Source: an uncultured Dehalococcoidia bacterium
Lineage (GTDB): Bacteria; Chloroflexota; Dehalococcoidia; Lucifugimonadales; UBA3495
Length of the DNA stretch: 64,000 nt
NCBI GenBank assembly: GCA_958296445.1
Contig: OY282565.1
Span: forward strand, 2,435,570-2,499,569
Direction of reading: 5' to 3'
Below the pieces are notes generated by a model, which was not told the origin of the DNA, searched no databases, and saw only the letters and a program-made list of their open reading frames with translations. Positions 15,470 to 23,737 of the stretch are shown here, piece after piece. Position 1 is the first letter of the stretch. Every line of letters starts with the position of its first letter. The position numbers and the translations under genes are program-made.

Positions 15470-16375
15470 TTGACGGCCAAGATACTGTCCGGGCGTGAAC
15501 TGTCGGCGGAGATACGCCGCGAGGTCGCCGCCGGGGTCGCCGAGATGCAACAGAAGCACGGCGTTACCCCCGGCCTGGCCGCCGTGGTGGTGGGCGACAA
15601 CCCGGCCTCGGCGGTCTATGTCGCCAACAAGGGCCGCGCCTGCCTGGAAGCCGGGCTGTTCAGCGAAACGGCGCAGCTTCCCGCCACCGCAACCGAGGAC
15701 GAAATCCTGGCCGCCATCGGCAGACTCAACGGCGACCCGCGCTTTCACGGCATCCTGGCCCAGCTTCCCTTGCCTGCCGGAATAAACCGGCACCGGGTCG
15801 TAGAAGCCATTGACCCGGCTAAGGACGTTGACGGCATTCATCCCTGCAACTTGGGCAAGCTGCTACAAGGTCGCCCCGATTTCGCGCCCTGCACCCCGGC
15901 CGGTATCGTTGAGCTGCTACTGCATAACGGATATGACACCGACGGCGCTAACGTGGTGATCTGCGGGCGCAGCGACATCGTGGGCAAGCCTCTGGCGGCC
16001 CTGCTGATGCGCCGCGCCCGCGGGGGCAACGCGACGGTCACCGTCTGCCACACCCGAACCCGCGGCCTAGAGGAAATCACGCGCCGCGCCGATGTGCTGG
16101 TGGTGGCGATGGGCCGCCCCGCTGCGATAACCGCCGGTATGGTTAAGGAAGGCGCGGCAGTGATAGACGTGGGCATCAACCGCGTTCCCGACCCGGGCGC
16201 CCGGCGCGGCTACCGGCTGATGGGCGACGTGGATTTCAACACCGTTTCCCGGCGGGCCGCCGCCATCACCCCCGTACCCGGCGGCGTCGGCCCTATGACC
16301 ATCGCCATGCTGCTGTCCAACACCCTAACCGCCGCCCGAATCAGCATCCATCCCGAACTGGCCCACGGGCATTAA
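15470..16375 (+). CDS. folD: Bifunctional methylenetetrahydrofolate dehydrogenase/cyclohydrolase
   Basis: FolD interconverts 5,10-methylene- and 10-formyl-tetrahydrofolate with NADP+, supplying one-carbon units. The 301-residue length is normal. Landmarks are YVANKGRACLEAG (with the catalytic Lys), QLPLP, DVDGIHPCN, PCTPAGI, the nucleotide site GRSDIVGKPLA, and TPVPGGVGPMT near the end. The start is most likely TTG at 15470 with GGGGGAG upstream; reading from 15365 would add an unrelated 35-residue leader. queA follows after 18 bp and may be cotranscribed. Confidence 0.95.
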   Translation: MTAKILSGRELSAEIRREVAAGVAEMQQKHGVTPGLAAVVVGDNPASAVYVANKGRACLEAGLFSETAQLPATATEDEILAAIGRLNGDPRFHGILAQLPLPAGINRHRVVEAIDPAKDVDGIHPCNLGKLLQGRPDFAPCTPAGIVELLLHNGYDTDGANVVICGRSDIVGKPLAALLMRRARGGNATVTVCHTRTRGLEEITRRADVLVVAMGRPAAITAGMVKEGAAVIDVGINRVPDPGARRGYRLMGDVDFNTVSRRAAAITPVPGGVGPMTIAMLLSNTLTAARISIHPELAHGH

Positions 16376-16393
16376 CCGCCCCGCCCTTCTGTC

Positions 16394-17473
16394 GTGCGCA
16401 CCAGCGACTTCGACTATCCGCTGCCCCCGGAGCTTATCGCCCAGACGCCGGCCGAGCCGCGCGATTCGTCGCGCCTGCTGATTCTGGAGCGGGCCACCGG
16501 CAAAAGGGAGCATCGCCGCTTTACCGATATTGTGGACTACCTGCGCCCCGGCGACCTGATGGTTTTCAACCAGAGCAGGGTAATCCCGGCCCGGCTTTTC
16601 GGAGTGCGCGACGACAACGGCGGCCGGGTGGAGCTGCTGTTGCTGCGGCGGGAATCCGCGGGCCTGTGGGAAGCCTTGGCCCGTCCGGGCCGCCGCTTGC
16701 GGCCCGGCGTTACCGTGACGGTCATTCCCCCCGGCGGCCTTTCGCCTCAAATTCCCCTTATCGTTGAAATTCTGGAGTCGCGGCCCAACGGCGTGAAAGC
16801 CGTCCGGCTGTCATCGGAAGACGCCATAGAGCGGATGGGGCATACGCCGCTGCCGCCCTACATCCGCCGCGCTCTGGACGACCCGGAGCGTTACCAGACG
16901 GTTTATGCCCGCCGGCCCGGCAGCGCCGCCGCACCCACCGCCGGGCTGCATTTCACGCCGGAACTGCTGGCCCGCATCCACGCCGCCGGGGTGGAAACCG
17001 CCTTCGTCACGCTGCACGTAGGGTTGGATACCTTCCGCCCGGTTCAGGACGAAGACCCCACGGCGCACCCCATCCACACCGAGCGTTACTCGCTGGACGC
17101 CGACGCGGCCGCCGCGCTGAACCGCGCCCGGGCCGGGGGACGCCGCATCGTCGCCGTCGGCACCACCACCGTCCGCGTCTTGGAGCAGGCCGCCGCCGAC
17201 GCCGCGGCCGCCGGGCGCGGCGCCTTTCAGCCGGTAGCGGGCGACGCCGGTATATTCATCCTGCCCGGCCACCGCTTCCGCGCCACGGACGTTATGCTGA
17301 CCAACTTCCACCTGCCCCGCTCGACGCTGCTGATGCTGGTATCCGCCTTCGCCGCACACGCCACCAGCGGCGCGGCGGATTCGGGCCGCCAACTGATGCT
17401 GGCCGTCTACGCCGAAGCCGTCCGCCTGCGCTACCGCTTCTACAGCTTCGGCGACGCGATGCTGATTATATGA
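16394..17473 (+). CDS. queA: S-adenosylmethionine:tRNA ribosyltransferase-isomerase
   Basis: QueA transfers and isomerises the ribosyl part of SAM onto 7-aminomethyl-7-deazaguanine in tRNA, forming epoxyqueuosine. The 359-residue length fits. Seen motifs are YPLPPELIAQTPAEPRDSSR at the N-terminus, DLMVFNQSRVIPARL, HTPLPPYIRR, PTAGLHFTPELL and NFHLPRSTLLMLVSAF. The GTG start at 16394 gives MRTSDFDYPLP, the usual beginning of the family. It lies directly after folD. No other queuosine genes are in the window. Confidence 0.95.
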   Translation: MRTSDFDYPLPPELIAQTPAEPRDSSRLLILERATGKREHRRFTDIVDYLRPGDLMVFNQSRVIPARLFGVRDDNGGRVELLLLRRESAGLWEALARPGRRLRPGVTVTVIPPGGLSPQIPLIVEILESRPNGVKAVRLSSEDAIERMGHTPLPPYIRRALDDPERYQTVYARRPGSAAAPTAGLHFTPELLARIHAAGVETAFVTLHVGLDTFRPVQDEDPTAHPIHTERYSLDADAAAALNRARAGGRRIVAVGTTTVRVLEQAAADAAAAGRGAFQPVAGDAGIFILPGHRFRATDVMLTNFHLPRSTLLMLVSAFAAHATSGAADSGRQLMLAVYAEAVRLRYRFYSFGDAMLII

Positions 17474-17506
17474 TTCTGATTGTGTAAGGACGGCGTTGGT
17501 TTCTGG

Positions 17507-17512
17507 TATAAT
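17507..17512 (+). promoter_or_regulatory. Extended -10 promoter for PIN toxin-antitoxin pair
   Basis: TGGTATAAT is an extended -10 element 35 bp before the antitoxin ATG at 17547. No good -35 lies at 17 bp. It is the only recognisable promoter between queA and the toxin-antitoxin pair. Confidence 0.45.
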
Positions 17513-17546
17513 TCCCGCTACGGCAATCGCCAAACAGAGGGATGGT

Positions 17547-17840
17547 ATGACGGCGGAAAAACGGCGCGTGGAAATCTACTTCAATGACGAAGAGTTCGCC
17601 ATATTAGAAGAGCTGTCCAACGGCACTAAATGGAGCGTGGAGAAAATCATATACGACACCGTGTTTAGGGCCCACTTCACCGAGGAAGCGAAGAAGCGCC
17701 ACGAGGCAATGCGTTGGCTCCGCTCCCAAGAGCCGATTGATTGGGGGGCCGACTGGAAAGAGTTAAAGGAGTGGATGGAGAAAGACCGGGCTTGGCAAAT
17801 TCTGAAGTCTTACGGTCAAGACCAGGAAACTCCGCAATGA
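17547..17840 (+). CDS. Putative antitoxin of PIN-domain pair
   Basis: The product is 97 residues with a basic start (MTAEKRRVEIYFNDEE) and a short strand-helix segment that could be a ribbon-helix-helix (RVEIYF...AILEELS). The rest is helical, rich in Trp/Lys/Glu. CAGAGGGA precedes the ATG. It overlaps the PIN gene by ATGA, the usual antitoxin-toxin order and coupling. The antitoxin call depends mainly on position; the family is not recognised. Confidence 0.65.
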   Translation: MTAEKRRVEIYFNDEEFAILEELSNGTKWSVEKIIYDTVFRAHFTEEAKKRHEAMRWLRSQEPIDWGADWKELKEWMEKDRAWQILKSYGQDQETPQ

Positions 17841-18268
17841 AACTTCTCGACGCAAATGTTGTCATTTACTCGGAAGGCAGGGAACACCCCTATCGAGGCC
17901 CGTGCAAAATTGTCATGGAGCAGGTTAATGCTTGCCCCGGCGAGTACGCCATTGACGTTGAGTCTCTGCAAGAAATTCTCCACGTCTATTCCAAGCGGGG
18001 GGAATCAGAGAAGGGGATGGCCGTAGCCCAAAGACTGCTTAATCTTTTCTCTGAAATCATCCCCATCACCACCGCCGAAATCGTAACGGCTATACGCCTG
18101 TTCCGGGAAACGCCCGGCCTTTCCGGTCGCGACGCCATCCACGCCGCCGTGGTTATGGAACACGGGCTAGAGGGCATCGTCAGCGCCGACCGGGACTTCG
18201 ACCGCATCCCCGGCCTGCGCCGCTACGACCCTATGGAGTTGGCCGCCGGGCAGGGCGCAGCCGGTTAG
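17837..18268 (+). CDS. PIN-domain toxin (VapC-like RNase)
   Basis: The 143-residue PIN domain has the acidic quartet spread along KLLDANVVIYS (Asp5), a Glu in VESLQEIL (residues 41-48), GRDAIHAAV (Asp near 98) and SADRDFDRIPG (Asp near 117-121). PIN toxins are magnesium-dependent RNases neutralised by the upstream partner. The ATG overlaps the antitoxin stop (ATGA). The 3' end overlaps by 4 bp the end of the convergent gene at 18265-18837. Confidence 0.85.
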   Translation: MKLLDANVVIYSEGREHPYRGPCKIVMEQVNACPGEYAIDVESLQEILHVYSKRGESEKGMAVAQRLLNLFSEIIPITTAEIVTAIRLFRETPGLSGRDAIHAAVVMEHGLEGIVSADRDFDRIPGLRRYDPMELAAGQGAAG

Positions 18269-18837
18269 CGCAAGGCGATAAGGTTCCAGCCCTCGTGCAG
18301 CTTTTGACCCTGAAAATCGCTATCCTTCGATACACTAACCCACACAACATCCCCGCTGCCCACTTCGGTAAGGTCGTTAAGCGACGCGAGTTCGGGGCGT
18401 GGATCAAAGGAACGCCAAGACTGCGTGGCGTTGTCGTACTTCCACACAGCAATCAGGCTACCGTAGCTGATGAGCGGGGCAAACACATCGGCAACCGGGC
18501 GGGCATTTTGGGCGTGCAGGTCAAAAGGATACTCGATTTTGCCCTGCGTCCAAACGGCGGTTTCCCCGGTATTGCGCCCGTTCACTCGAAAAGTGATTGT
18601 CTCGTTCCCGGACGACGACTGCCCTACCAGCAACGTATATTCGCCTTCGTCCGTGACCGTGGCGCGGGCCACCCGTTGGCCGTCTATAAAGGCTTCAACT
18701 TCGGCGCCCGCAGATGCAAGGCGCCCGTTTATGTACGCCTTGCCGGCAAATTTGTGCGGGGGAACCACCTGCGCCGATACGATGACCGGAATGCTCAACA
18801 GCAGCGCCACCGCGATTATCAGGATAGACTTGCGCAT
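18265..18837 (-). CDS. Secreted carboxypeptidase-regulatory-like protein
   Basis: A clear signal peptide (RKSILIIAVALLLSIPVIVSA) is followed by a beta-sandwich segment of the type found in carboxypeptidase regulatory/Ig-like domains (FAGKAYINGRLA...VEAFIDGQRV). The C-terminal part (IAVWKYDNATQSWRSFDP and HEGWNLIALR) is a module often attached to secreted FN3-type proteins in uncultured Chloroflexota, as I recall. AAGGAG lies eight bases before the ATG. It is probably an extracytoplasmic adhesion or binding protein; the ligand is unknown. Confidence 0.75.
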   Translation of the reverse strand: MRKSILIIAVALLLSIPVIVSAQVVPPHKFAGKAYINGRLASAGAEVEAFIDGQRVARATVTDEGEYTLLVGQSSSGNETITFRVNGRNTGETAVWTQGKIEYPFDLHAQNARPVADVFAPLISYGSLIAVWKYDNATQSWRSFDPRPELASLNDLTEVGSGDVVWVSVSKDSDFQGQKLHEGWNLIALR

Positions 18838-18892
18838 ATCGGGCAGCTCCTTTCGTCCCCGTTTTCCCGCCCGCGTTGGACGCCCCGGCGGT

Positions 18893-19687
18893 TCAGCCGA
18901 CGCTCAGGCGGATGTCGCCCAGCCCCTCGAAGGCGAAGGCGGCCTCGTCGCCGGGGTTGAGAAACTTGGTGCTTACGATGCTGCCGGTCATCACCAGCAT
19001 TCCGGCCCGCAGTTCCCGGCCGCGCCCGGCCAGAGTGTTGGCCAGCCAGGCCAGCGCGTCCAGCGGATGGCCCAGCACATCGCGCCCGTAGCCCTCCCCG
19101 GCGGGCTGCCCGTTGATGGTCATTGCGCCGCGGGCGTTCTCCAAGCCCAGGGCTTGCCAGTCCGCCCTTTCCGGCCCCAGCACTACCCCGGCGTTCCAGG
19201 CGTTATCGGCGGCCACGCCCAAGAAATAGAGATTGCCGTAATCGGCCCCGCGGTCGTCCACCAGCTCGAAGGCGGGCATCAACGCGCCAACCGCCGCCGC
19301 CGCGCCATCCCGTCCGTAGGGCGCGCCGCTGGCCGGCAGGCCCGAGTGCAGGCGCACCGCAACCTCGCATTCCGCGCCCAGCCGGACGTAATCGGCGGCC
19401 CGCACCGCCGCCGGTGACTGATGCACCCCGCTCTCGAACACCGCCCCGGCGCAGGGGGCGTCAAAGCCCACCATCCGTTGCATCACCGGCGTAGTCAGCG
19501 CGATTTTATAGCCCGCGATGGCCCCGCGCTCCGGCGCCAGCAAAGACTGGAACGCCTCCTGCATATCGTAGGCTTCCTCGATAGTGGCGGGCGAAATATC
19601 ATCGGGCAGCGGCTGGTAGGGCTGCCGGTCGCGGTGCGCCTCAAAGAGATGCCGCGCCGCTCTTTCCGCTTTACTTGGCTGGGCCAT
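18893..19687 (-). CDS. 2-keto-4-pentenoate hydratase family protein
   Basis: The 264 residues match the MhpD/FAH-superfamily hydratase fold: EEAYDMQEAF, AGYKIALTTP, GAECEVAVRL (metal-binding Glu), PAFELVDDR and MTGSIVS near the end. These enzymes add water to 2-hydroxypenta-2,4-dienoates or decarboxylate related keto acids in aromatic meta-cleavage. GGAGG precedes the ATG at 19687; the longer frame to 19747 overlaps the next gene's stop and is rejected. The VOC protein upstream may be cotranscribed. The substrate is not determinable here. Confidence 0.85.
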   Translation of the reverse strand: MAQPSKAERAARHLFEAHRDRQPYQPLPDDISPATIEEAYDMQEAFQSLLAPERGAIAGYKIALTTPVMQRMVGFDAPCAGAVFESGVHQSPAAVRAADYVRLGAECEVAVRLHSGLPASGAPYGRDGAAAAVGALMPAFELVDDRGADYGNLYFLGVAADNAWNAGVVLGPERADWQALGLENARGAMTINGQPAGEGYGRDVLGHPLDALAWLANTLAGRGRELRAGMLVMTGSIVSTKFLNPGDEAAFAFEGLGDIRLSVG

Positions 19688-19739
19688 ACCGGAACCTCCA
19701 CAGCAAAAGCTGGTATTTTCTTTCCGAAAAGCGGGATGA

Positions 19740-20096
19740 TTATACAAGCTGCAACAACTGTAGCGTGTTGCCGTCGGGGTCGCGGAAGGTGGCGACCCAG
19801 CCGCCCCAGCTTTCCTGCTCCGGCTGCCGGATAAACTCCACCCCCGCCCCGGCCAGCCGCGCCGCCACGGCGTGAATGTCGCTCACCCCCAAGTGGGGCA
19901 TAAAGCGGTAGGGGTCTTTCGACGTTCCCGAAACCCGGTCGTGCAGCCCGATATTGAACCGCACTTCGCCCAGCTCAAAGGCGATAAAGTCAGGATGCCG
20001 CGAATGCAACGGCAGTTGCAACACATCGTTATAGAAACGAAACATCCGCTCCAAGTCGCCGGTCCAGAAAGTAACGCCCACCACTCCCGTAATCAT
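19740..20096 (-). CDS. VOC/glyoxalase-family protein
   Basis: The 118 residues form two beta-alpha-beta-beta-beta modules typical of the vicinal oxygen chelate fold: VTFWTGDLERMFRFYNDVLQ at the start and FRDPDGNTLQLLQ at the end, with a metal-site Glu replaced by Gln in the last motif. It could be a lyase, dioxygenase or binding protein. GGAGGTGG sits eight bases before the ATG at 20096, so the upstream GTG is less likely. It lies directly before the hydratase gene. Confidence 0.8.
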   Translation of the reverse strand: MITGVVGVTFWTGDLERMFRFYNDVLQLPLHSRHPDFIAFELGEVRFNIGLHDRVSGTSKDPYRFMPHLGVSDIHAVAARLAGAGVEFIRQPEQESWGGWVATFRDPDGNTLQLLQLV

Positions 20097-20241
20097 CGCT
20101 GCCACCTCCGTTGCCGGTTCCCTGTCTATCCGGTTCCCTATCTAAGAGAATAGGGTTTGGGGCGAGGGCAACCGCCGCAAAACGAAACCGGCCAGTGAAT
20201 CCCACCGGCCGGCGTCAAACTCAGCGTCCTGCCGCGGGCAA

Positions 20242-20703
20242 CTAAACCTCCGACAGCTCCCCCCTACGCTTGGCGGCGGCGCAGCGCGGGCAGAGGCCGT
20301 AGAAATCCACCCGCTGCCAGGCCACCTCAAAATCCGAACTGTCGGCGATGCTGTTGCGCAGGCTCACCACCATATCCTGCACCTCGCTGGCGGTGTCGGC
20401 GTCAATCACGTTCTCGCACTCGATACAAACCAAGTTGACGTGCGGCTCCATATTGGGTTCGTAGCGCGACATCCGCTGAAAGGGGAGTTCCTGAATCAGC
20501 CCGCTTTTCTGCAACACGCCCAGCGTCGAGTAAATGGTCGCCAAAGTCATAGAAGGGAAATGGCCGCGCACCCGCTCGTAAATCTGCTGCACCGTGGGAT
20601 GATCCTGCGAATTCAGCACAACCTCGGCGATCGCCAGCCGTTGCGGAGTGACCCGGACGGCCCACTCGCGCATCCGGTCTACCAACTCCTGCTGTGTCAA
20701 CAT
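20242..20703 (-). CDS. Fur/PerR-family transcriptional regulator
   Basis: The 153-residue protein has an N-terminal winged helix (RVTPQRLAIAEVVL, HPTVQQIYERV, MTLATIYSTLGVL) and a C-terminal dimerisation domain with HVNLVCIECENV and LCPRCAAAK, the two CxxC pairs of a structural zinc site. This subgroup looks more like PerR/ferric or zinc uptake regulators; the sensing metal is unclear. AAAGGA lies eight bases before the ATG. No operator is evident in the upstream 300 bp. Confidence 0.9.
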   Translation of the reverse strand: MLTQQELVDRMREWAVRVTPQRLAIAEVVLNSQDHPTVQQIYERVRGHFPSMTLATIYSTLGVLQKSGLIQELPFQRMSRYEPNMEPHVNLVCIECENVIDADTASEVQDMVVSLRNSIADSSDFEVAWQRVDFYGLCPRCAAAKRRGELSEV

Positions 20704-21079
20704 AAAAGAATCCTTTGGCGTCTGCTCAGGCCAACCCGGCCCAACGGCCACCAGAACGGACGCCGCAACGTCCGCCTACGAGTCTCAAAATCTCCTGCTA
20801 ATATATCCTGATTCCCGCCCCCAATCAACCCTCAGCCCAACGCCCCGGAACCAAATCCCGCAAAGCCCCCCGCGCCGCTGGCAACAAACGATTGCAAAAC
20901 TGCTTCCGCTCCCTGTCATTCCAAACAACCCCCTGTCATTCTGAGCGCAGCGAAGAATCTCCCCTATGCCGCCGAGACCCTTCGCTTTCGCTCAGGGTGC
21001 CAAAAGGGAGCTTTGCCAGTCTCTACCGGCAAGCCAGCACGTTGGCAAAGCCGATGGAATATCATAAAATACCCGCCAC
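20704..21079. other. Intergenic stretch with one dispersed repeat
   Basis: No convincing gene. 20935-21002 is a full copy of the dispersed hairpin repeat (GTCATTCTGAGC ... CTCAGGGTGC). The remainder is plain, non-coding sequence leading into tRNA-Ser. A Fur-type palindrome near the regulator's start was looked for and not found. Confidence 0.7.
20935..21002. repeat. Full copy of dispersed hairpin repeat
   Basis: It holds both arms, GTCATTCTGAGCGCAGCGAA and TTCGCTTTCGCTCAGGGTGC, separated by a short spacer. It is the same family as the 31957-32350 array. Confidence 0.85.
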
Positions 21080-21169
21080 GGAGAGATGGCTGAGCGGACG
21101 AAAGCGCCGGTCTCGAAAACCGGAGTACGGGCAACTGTACCGTGGGTTCGAATCCCACTCTCTCCGCCA
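21080..21169 (+). tRNA. tRNA-Ser (anticodon CGA)
   Basis: The 90-base cloverleaf has an acceptor stem GGAGAGA/TCTCTCC, a D-arm with GCTGAGC.G, anticodon stem CCGGT/ACCGG with loop CTCGAAA (anticodon CGA), a long class II variable arm (GAGTACGGGCAACTGTAC) and GGTTCGAATCC. CCA is encoded at the 3' end. Confidence 0.95.
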
Positions 21170-21178
21170 CCCCGACAG

Positions 21179-21439
21179 CTAGTCGCCGCCACCCAGGGCC
21201 GGATCTTCCGCCAACAGCCCCTTGACGGCGGCCCGGAAGTGGTCTTCCGTCACGCAACCGGCTTCCCGGCCAGCTTCCATATCCCACATCGCCAGAGCAA
21301 CATCGTAGAATAAAGGAACAATCTCGCCGGGAGGCTCGCCAAGATGGCAGCCTATCCAGTGCCTAACATCGTCTTCAAGGGTTTTCCGGTCAAGGTAACT
21401 ATTCAAGAGAGCATAAAACTCTTCGGCTATGGATGACAA
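21179..21439 (-). CDS. Small acidic hypothetical protein
   Basis: The 86-residue, acidic, helical protein (SSIAEEFYALLNSYLDRKTL...) is read from a TTG at 21439. It sits next to tRNA-Ser on the opposite strand. The pattern of short amphipathic helices resembles small antitoxin- or immunity-type proteins, but I recognise no family. The start is uncertain. Confidence 0.45.
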   Translation of the reverse strand: MSSIAEEFYALLNSYLDRKTLEDDVRHWIGCHLGEPPGEIVPLFYDVALAMWDMEAGREAGCVTEDHFRAAVKGLLAEDPALGGGD

Positions 21440-21674
21440 TTTTCCATCCCCCAGGGTAAGAGTCAGGTTTACTCCCCCGGTTTACTCCAGAGAACGTTGG
21501 GAACTATACAGGATATTGAACATTCGGAAGCGCCGCAAGCCTTGTTCGGATTCCCGCGTTATGTTATCGTAGCAGGCGGTTCGGGCGGGCGGCAGGGCGA
21601 GGCGCATCATTCGCAGTCCCCGGGCTGCCATCCGCCGGGCGCTTGGCGCGGCGGACAACCGGCGAGCCGAGCAG

Positions 21675-23051
21675 GTGGAGAGCGGCCCAAGGGTGTTGCG
21701 GGGACGCATACGGCAATTGAGGCGGATCCGGCGGATTGGGCCTGCGCTGTTCGGCCAGACCCTTTCCGACTCCGACCGCCGCGTAACCCGGCAAACCCTC
21801 TGGCTGGGGGCCATAATGGCCGTCCAGCTCCTGAGCGGACTGGCGCAGGTGTCCATCTCCGCCAGGATTCTCGGGCCCGAGGGCTTCGGCGTCTTGGCCG
21901 TCATCATATCCGTAACCTCCCTCGTTCACGCCCTGGCCTCCGTTCCGGGCGGCAACGCAGTTACAACCTTCGTGACCCGCAGCGTGGCCGAGGGACGCCC
22001 TGAGGAAGCATCGCGCATACTGCGCTTCACTCTGGCGGTTTCCCTCGGATTGTCTCTAGTCGCCTACGCCATTATCGCGGCCCTCATCTTTACCGCCACC
22101 GGCTTGCTGGGAATCGGCGAATCCTTCGTGGGCGCCGCGCTGCTGTTCGGCGTCGTGGGCGTCTTTATGGCGACGCAAACGGAGACTTCCGCAGTGCTGC
22201 GGATGTCCGACCGCGTGTCGCTGGGGTTGGCCGTGGCCCTTGCCAGCACCCTCATTCGCGTCGGGCTAATCGTCTTGGCCTGGCAGACCGGAGGCGGCCT
22301 GACCGACGTGGTTCTGGCCTATGTCGCGGGAGCCGCCGTATACGGAGCCGGAATGCTGGCGGCCACAGTGGCATCCGCCCGGCAGGCGGGCATCCCCGGC
22401 CTGTTGGCGTCGCAGTCCCTCAGAGTTCCCAGAGACGTTGTAAGTTTCCAAGCCGGAAACTACGGGAGGTCAAGCATCGGGGCCCTGACCCAAAATATGG
22501 ACTTCGTTCTGTTGGCCCACTTTAGCGGCGTAGCCGACGTAGGGCTGTACCGCGGGGCGCGGCAGATAATGGATATGGCGAGGCGTCCGTTTCATCTGTT
22601 GCGAGGCGCAATTCAGCCTGAATACAGCAAGCAGTGGTACTCGGGGCAAGGGGCGGCATTGCGCCGCACCGTGTTTCGCTTTACCATCTTTTCCGTCGCA
22701 TTAGCCGGCGCGGGACTGGGAGTGCTTGCCGTCTTTCGTGAATCCATAACCCGGTTAATCCTAGGCCCTGAGTTTTCCGGCGCCGCCGTGTTGTTGCTAA
22801 TCCTGATTCCGGGGGCGTTTATCGCCAGCACCGGCGTGTACAGCATCCTGCCCGTCGCCACCGGGCGCGTCTGGCCTTTGCTAATATCAGAGATAGCAGG
22901 ACTCGGCATATCCGCCGCCGCTATTGTGTGGCTGGCGCCTATGTTCGGCGCGGAGGGAGTGGCTTGGGCCAGAACCACATATTCGCTGGTTTCCGCCCTA
23001 GTTATACTCCCCTTCGCAATTTTAATAATCAGACAGAGCTACCGGATATAA
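21675..23051 (+). CDS. Oligosaccharide flippase (Wzx-type, MOP superfamily)
   Basis: The roughly 458-residue protein has about 12-14 hydrophobic helices, beginning with a helix in LWLGAIMAVQLLSGLAQV and ISARILGPEGFGVLAVI, the usual N-terminal motif of polysaccharide flippases. It should move undecaprenyl-linked oligosaccharide across the inner membrane. The GTG at 21675 is used; a later start near residue 47 (MAVQLL) is possible since the first ~40 residues are Arg-rich. It opens the exopolysaccharide cluster and its stop overlaps the methyltransferase start (TAATG). Confidence 0.85.
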   Translation: MESGPRVLRGRIRQLRRIRRIGPALFGQTLSDSDRRVTRQTLWLGAIMAVQLLSGLAQVSISARILGPEGFGVLAVIISVTSLVHALASVPGGNAVTTFVTRSVAEGRPEEASRILRFTLAVSLGLSLVAYAIIAALIFTATGLLGIGESFVGAALLFGVVGVFMATQTETSAVLRMSDRVSLGLAVALASTLIRVGLIVLAWQTGGGLTDVVLAYVAGAAVYGAGMLAATVASARQAGIPGLLASQSLRVPRDVVSFQAGNYGRSSIGALTQNMDFVLLAHFSGVADVGLYRGARQIMDMARRPFHLLRGAIQPEYSKQWYSGQGAALRRTVFRFTIFSVALAGAGLGVLAVFRESITRLILGPEFSGAAVLLLILIPGAFIASTGVYSILPVATGRVWPLLISEIAGLGISAAAIVWLAPMFGAEGVAWARTTYSLVSALVILPFAILIIRQSYRI

Positions 23052-23734
23052 TGCGGAGCGATTGGCGGTCTATACTCGAGGAAGTGTACCGGGGCCAGAG
23101 TGTTGGGCGTTCTCTGATGCACCTCAATATCAAGTCGGACGTTACCATCCGCGGGAACGTTCTGGACATAGGAGGCGGTCACCGTCAGACTTACCTAGAT
23201 TTGATGCGGCTGTCATCGGCGGAAAGGTTTACCGTAATTGACCTACAGCCTTCCCCCCGCGTTGACGCCCTTGGCTCCGTAACCTGCCTGCCCCTAAAAT
23301 CGGGAAGCATAGACACGGTGTTGTGTTTCAATTTGCTGGAGCATATATTCAATCATAAAGCGGCTTTCCACGAAATTAGCCGCGTGATGAAACCGGGAGC
23401 GTTGCTATACGGTTGGGTGCCTTTTATAATCGGCGTTCACGGCGACCCCGACGATTATTACAGGTATACCCCCAACGCCTTGAACGCATTGCTGTCCGAA
23501 TCCGGCCTTACGCCGGTGGTGACAAAAAGCAGCGGCGGGGTGTTCTTGTCCACATTTGATTTGCTGAGGCCATACATAAGAGGCCGGTTTATCGGCAAAA
23601 TAATGCGGGTCGCGGGCGCGGCTACGGCCTTGTCGGCCACTTGGCTTTTCAACCGGCTGTACCGGGATGCCAGCCGCTTGAATCCCGCCAGTTGCCCCAC
23701 CGGAATCTGGTTCATAGCCAAGCAGGGGGAATAA
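23051..23734 (+). CDS. SAM-dependent methyltransferase
   Basis: The 227-residue class I methyltransferase shows motif I NVLDIGGGHRQTYLDL, an acidic loop FTVIDLQPS and the FNLLEHIFNHKAAFHEISRV segment of Methyltransf_11-type enzymes, then GWVPFIIGVHGDP. The ATG overlaps the flippase stop. In this position it probably methylates a sugar or lipid-linked intermediate of the polysaccharide (inference). The C-terminus has a membrane-proximal hydrophobic helix (residues ~180-200). Confidence 0.85.
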   Translation: MRSDWRSILEEVYRGQSVGRSLMHLNIKSDVTIRGNVLDIGGGHRQTYLDLMRLSSAERFTVIDLQPSPRVDALGSVTCLPLKSGSIDTVLCFNLLEHIFNHKAAFHEISRVMKPGALLYGWVPFIIGVHGDPDDYYRYTPNALNALLSESGLTPVVTKSSGGVFLSTFDLLRPYIRGRFIGKIMRVAGAATALSATWLFNRLYRDASRLNPASCPTGIWFIAKQGE

Positions 23735-23737
23735 AAT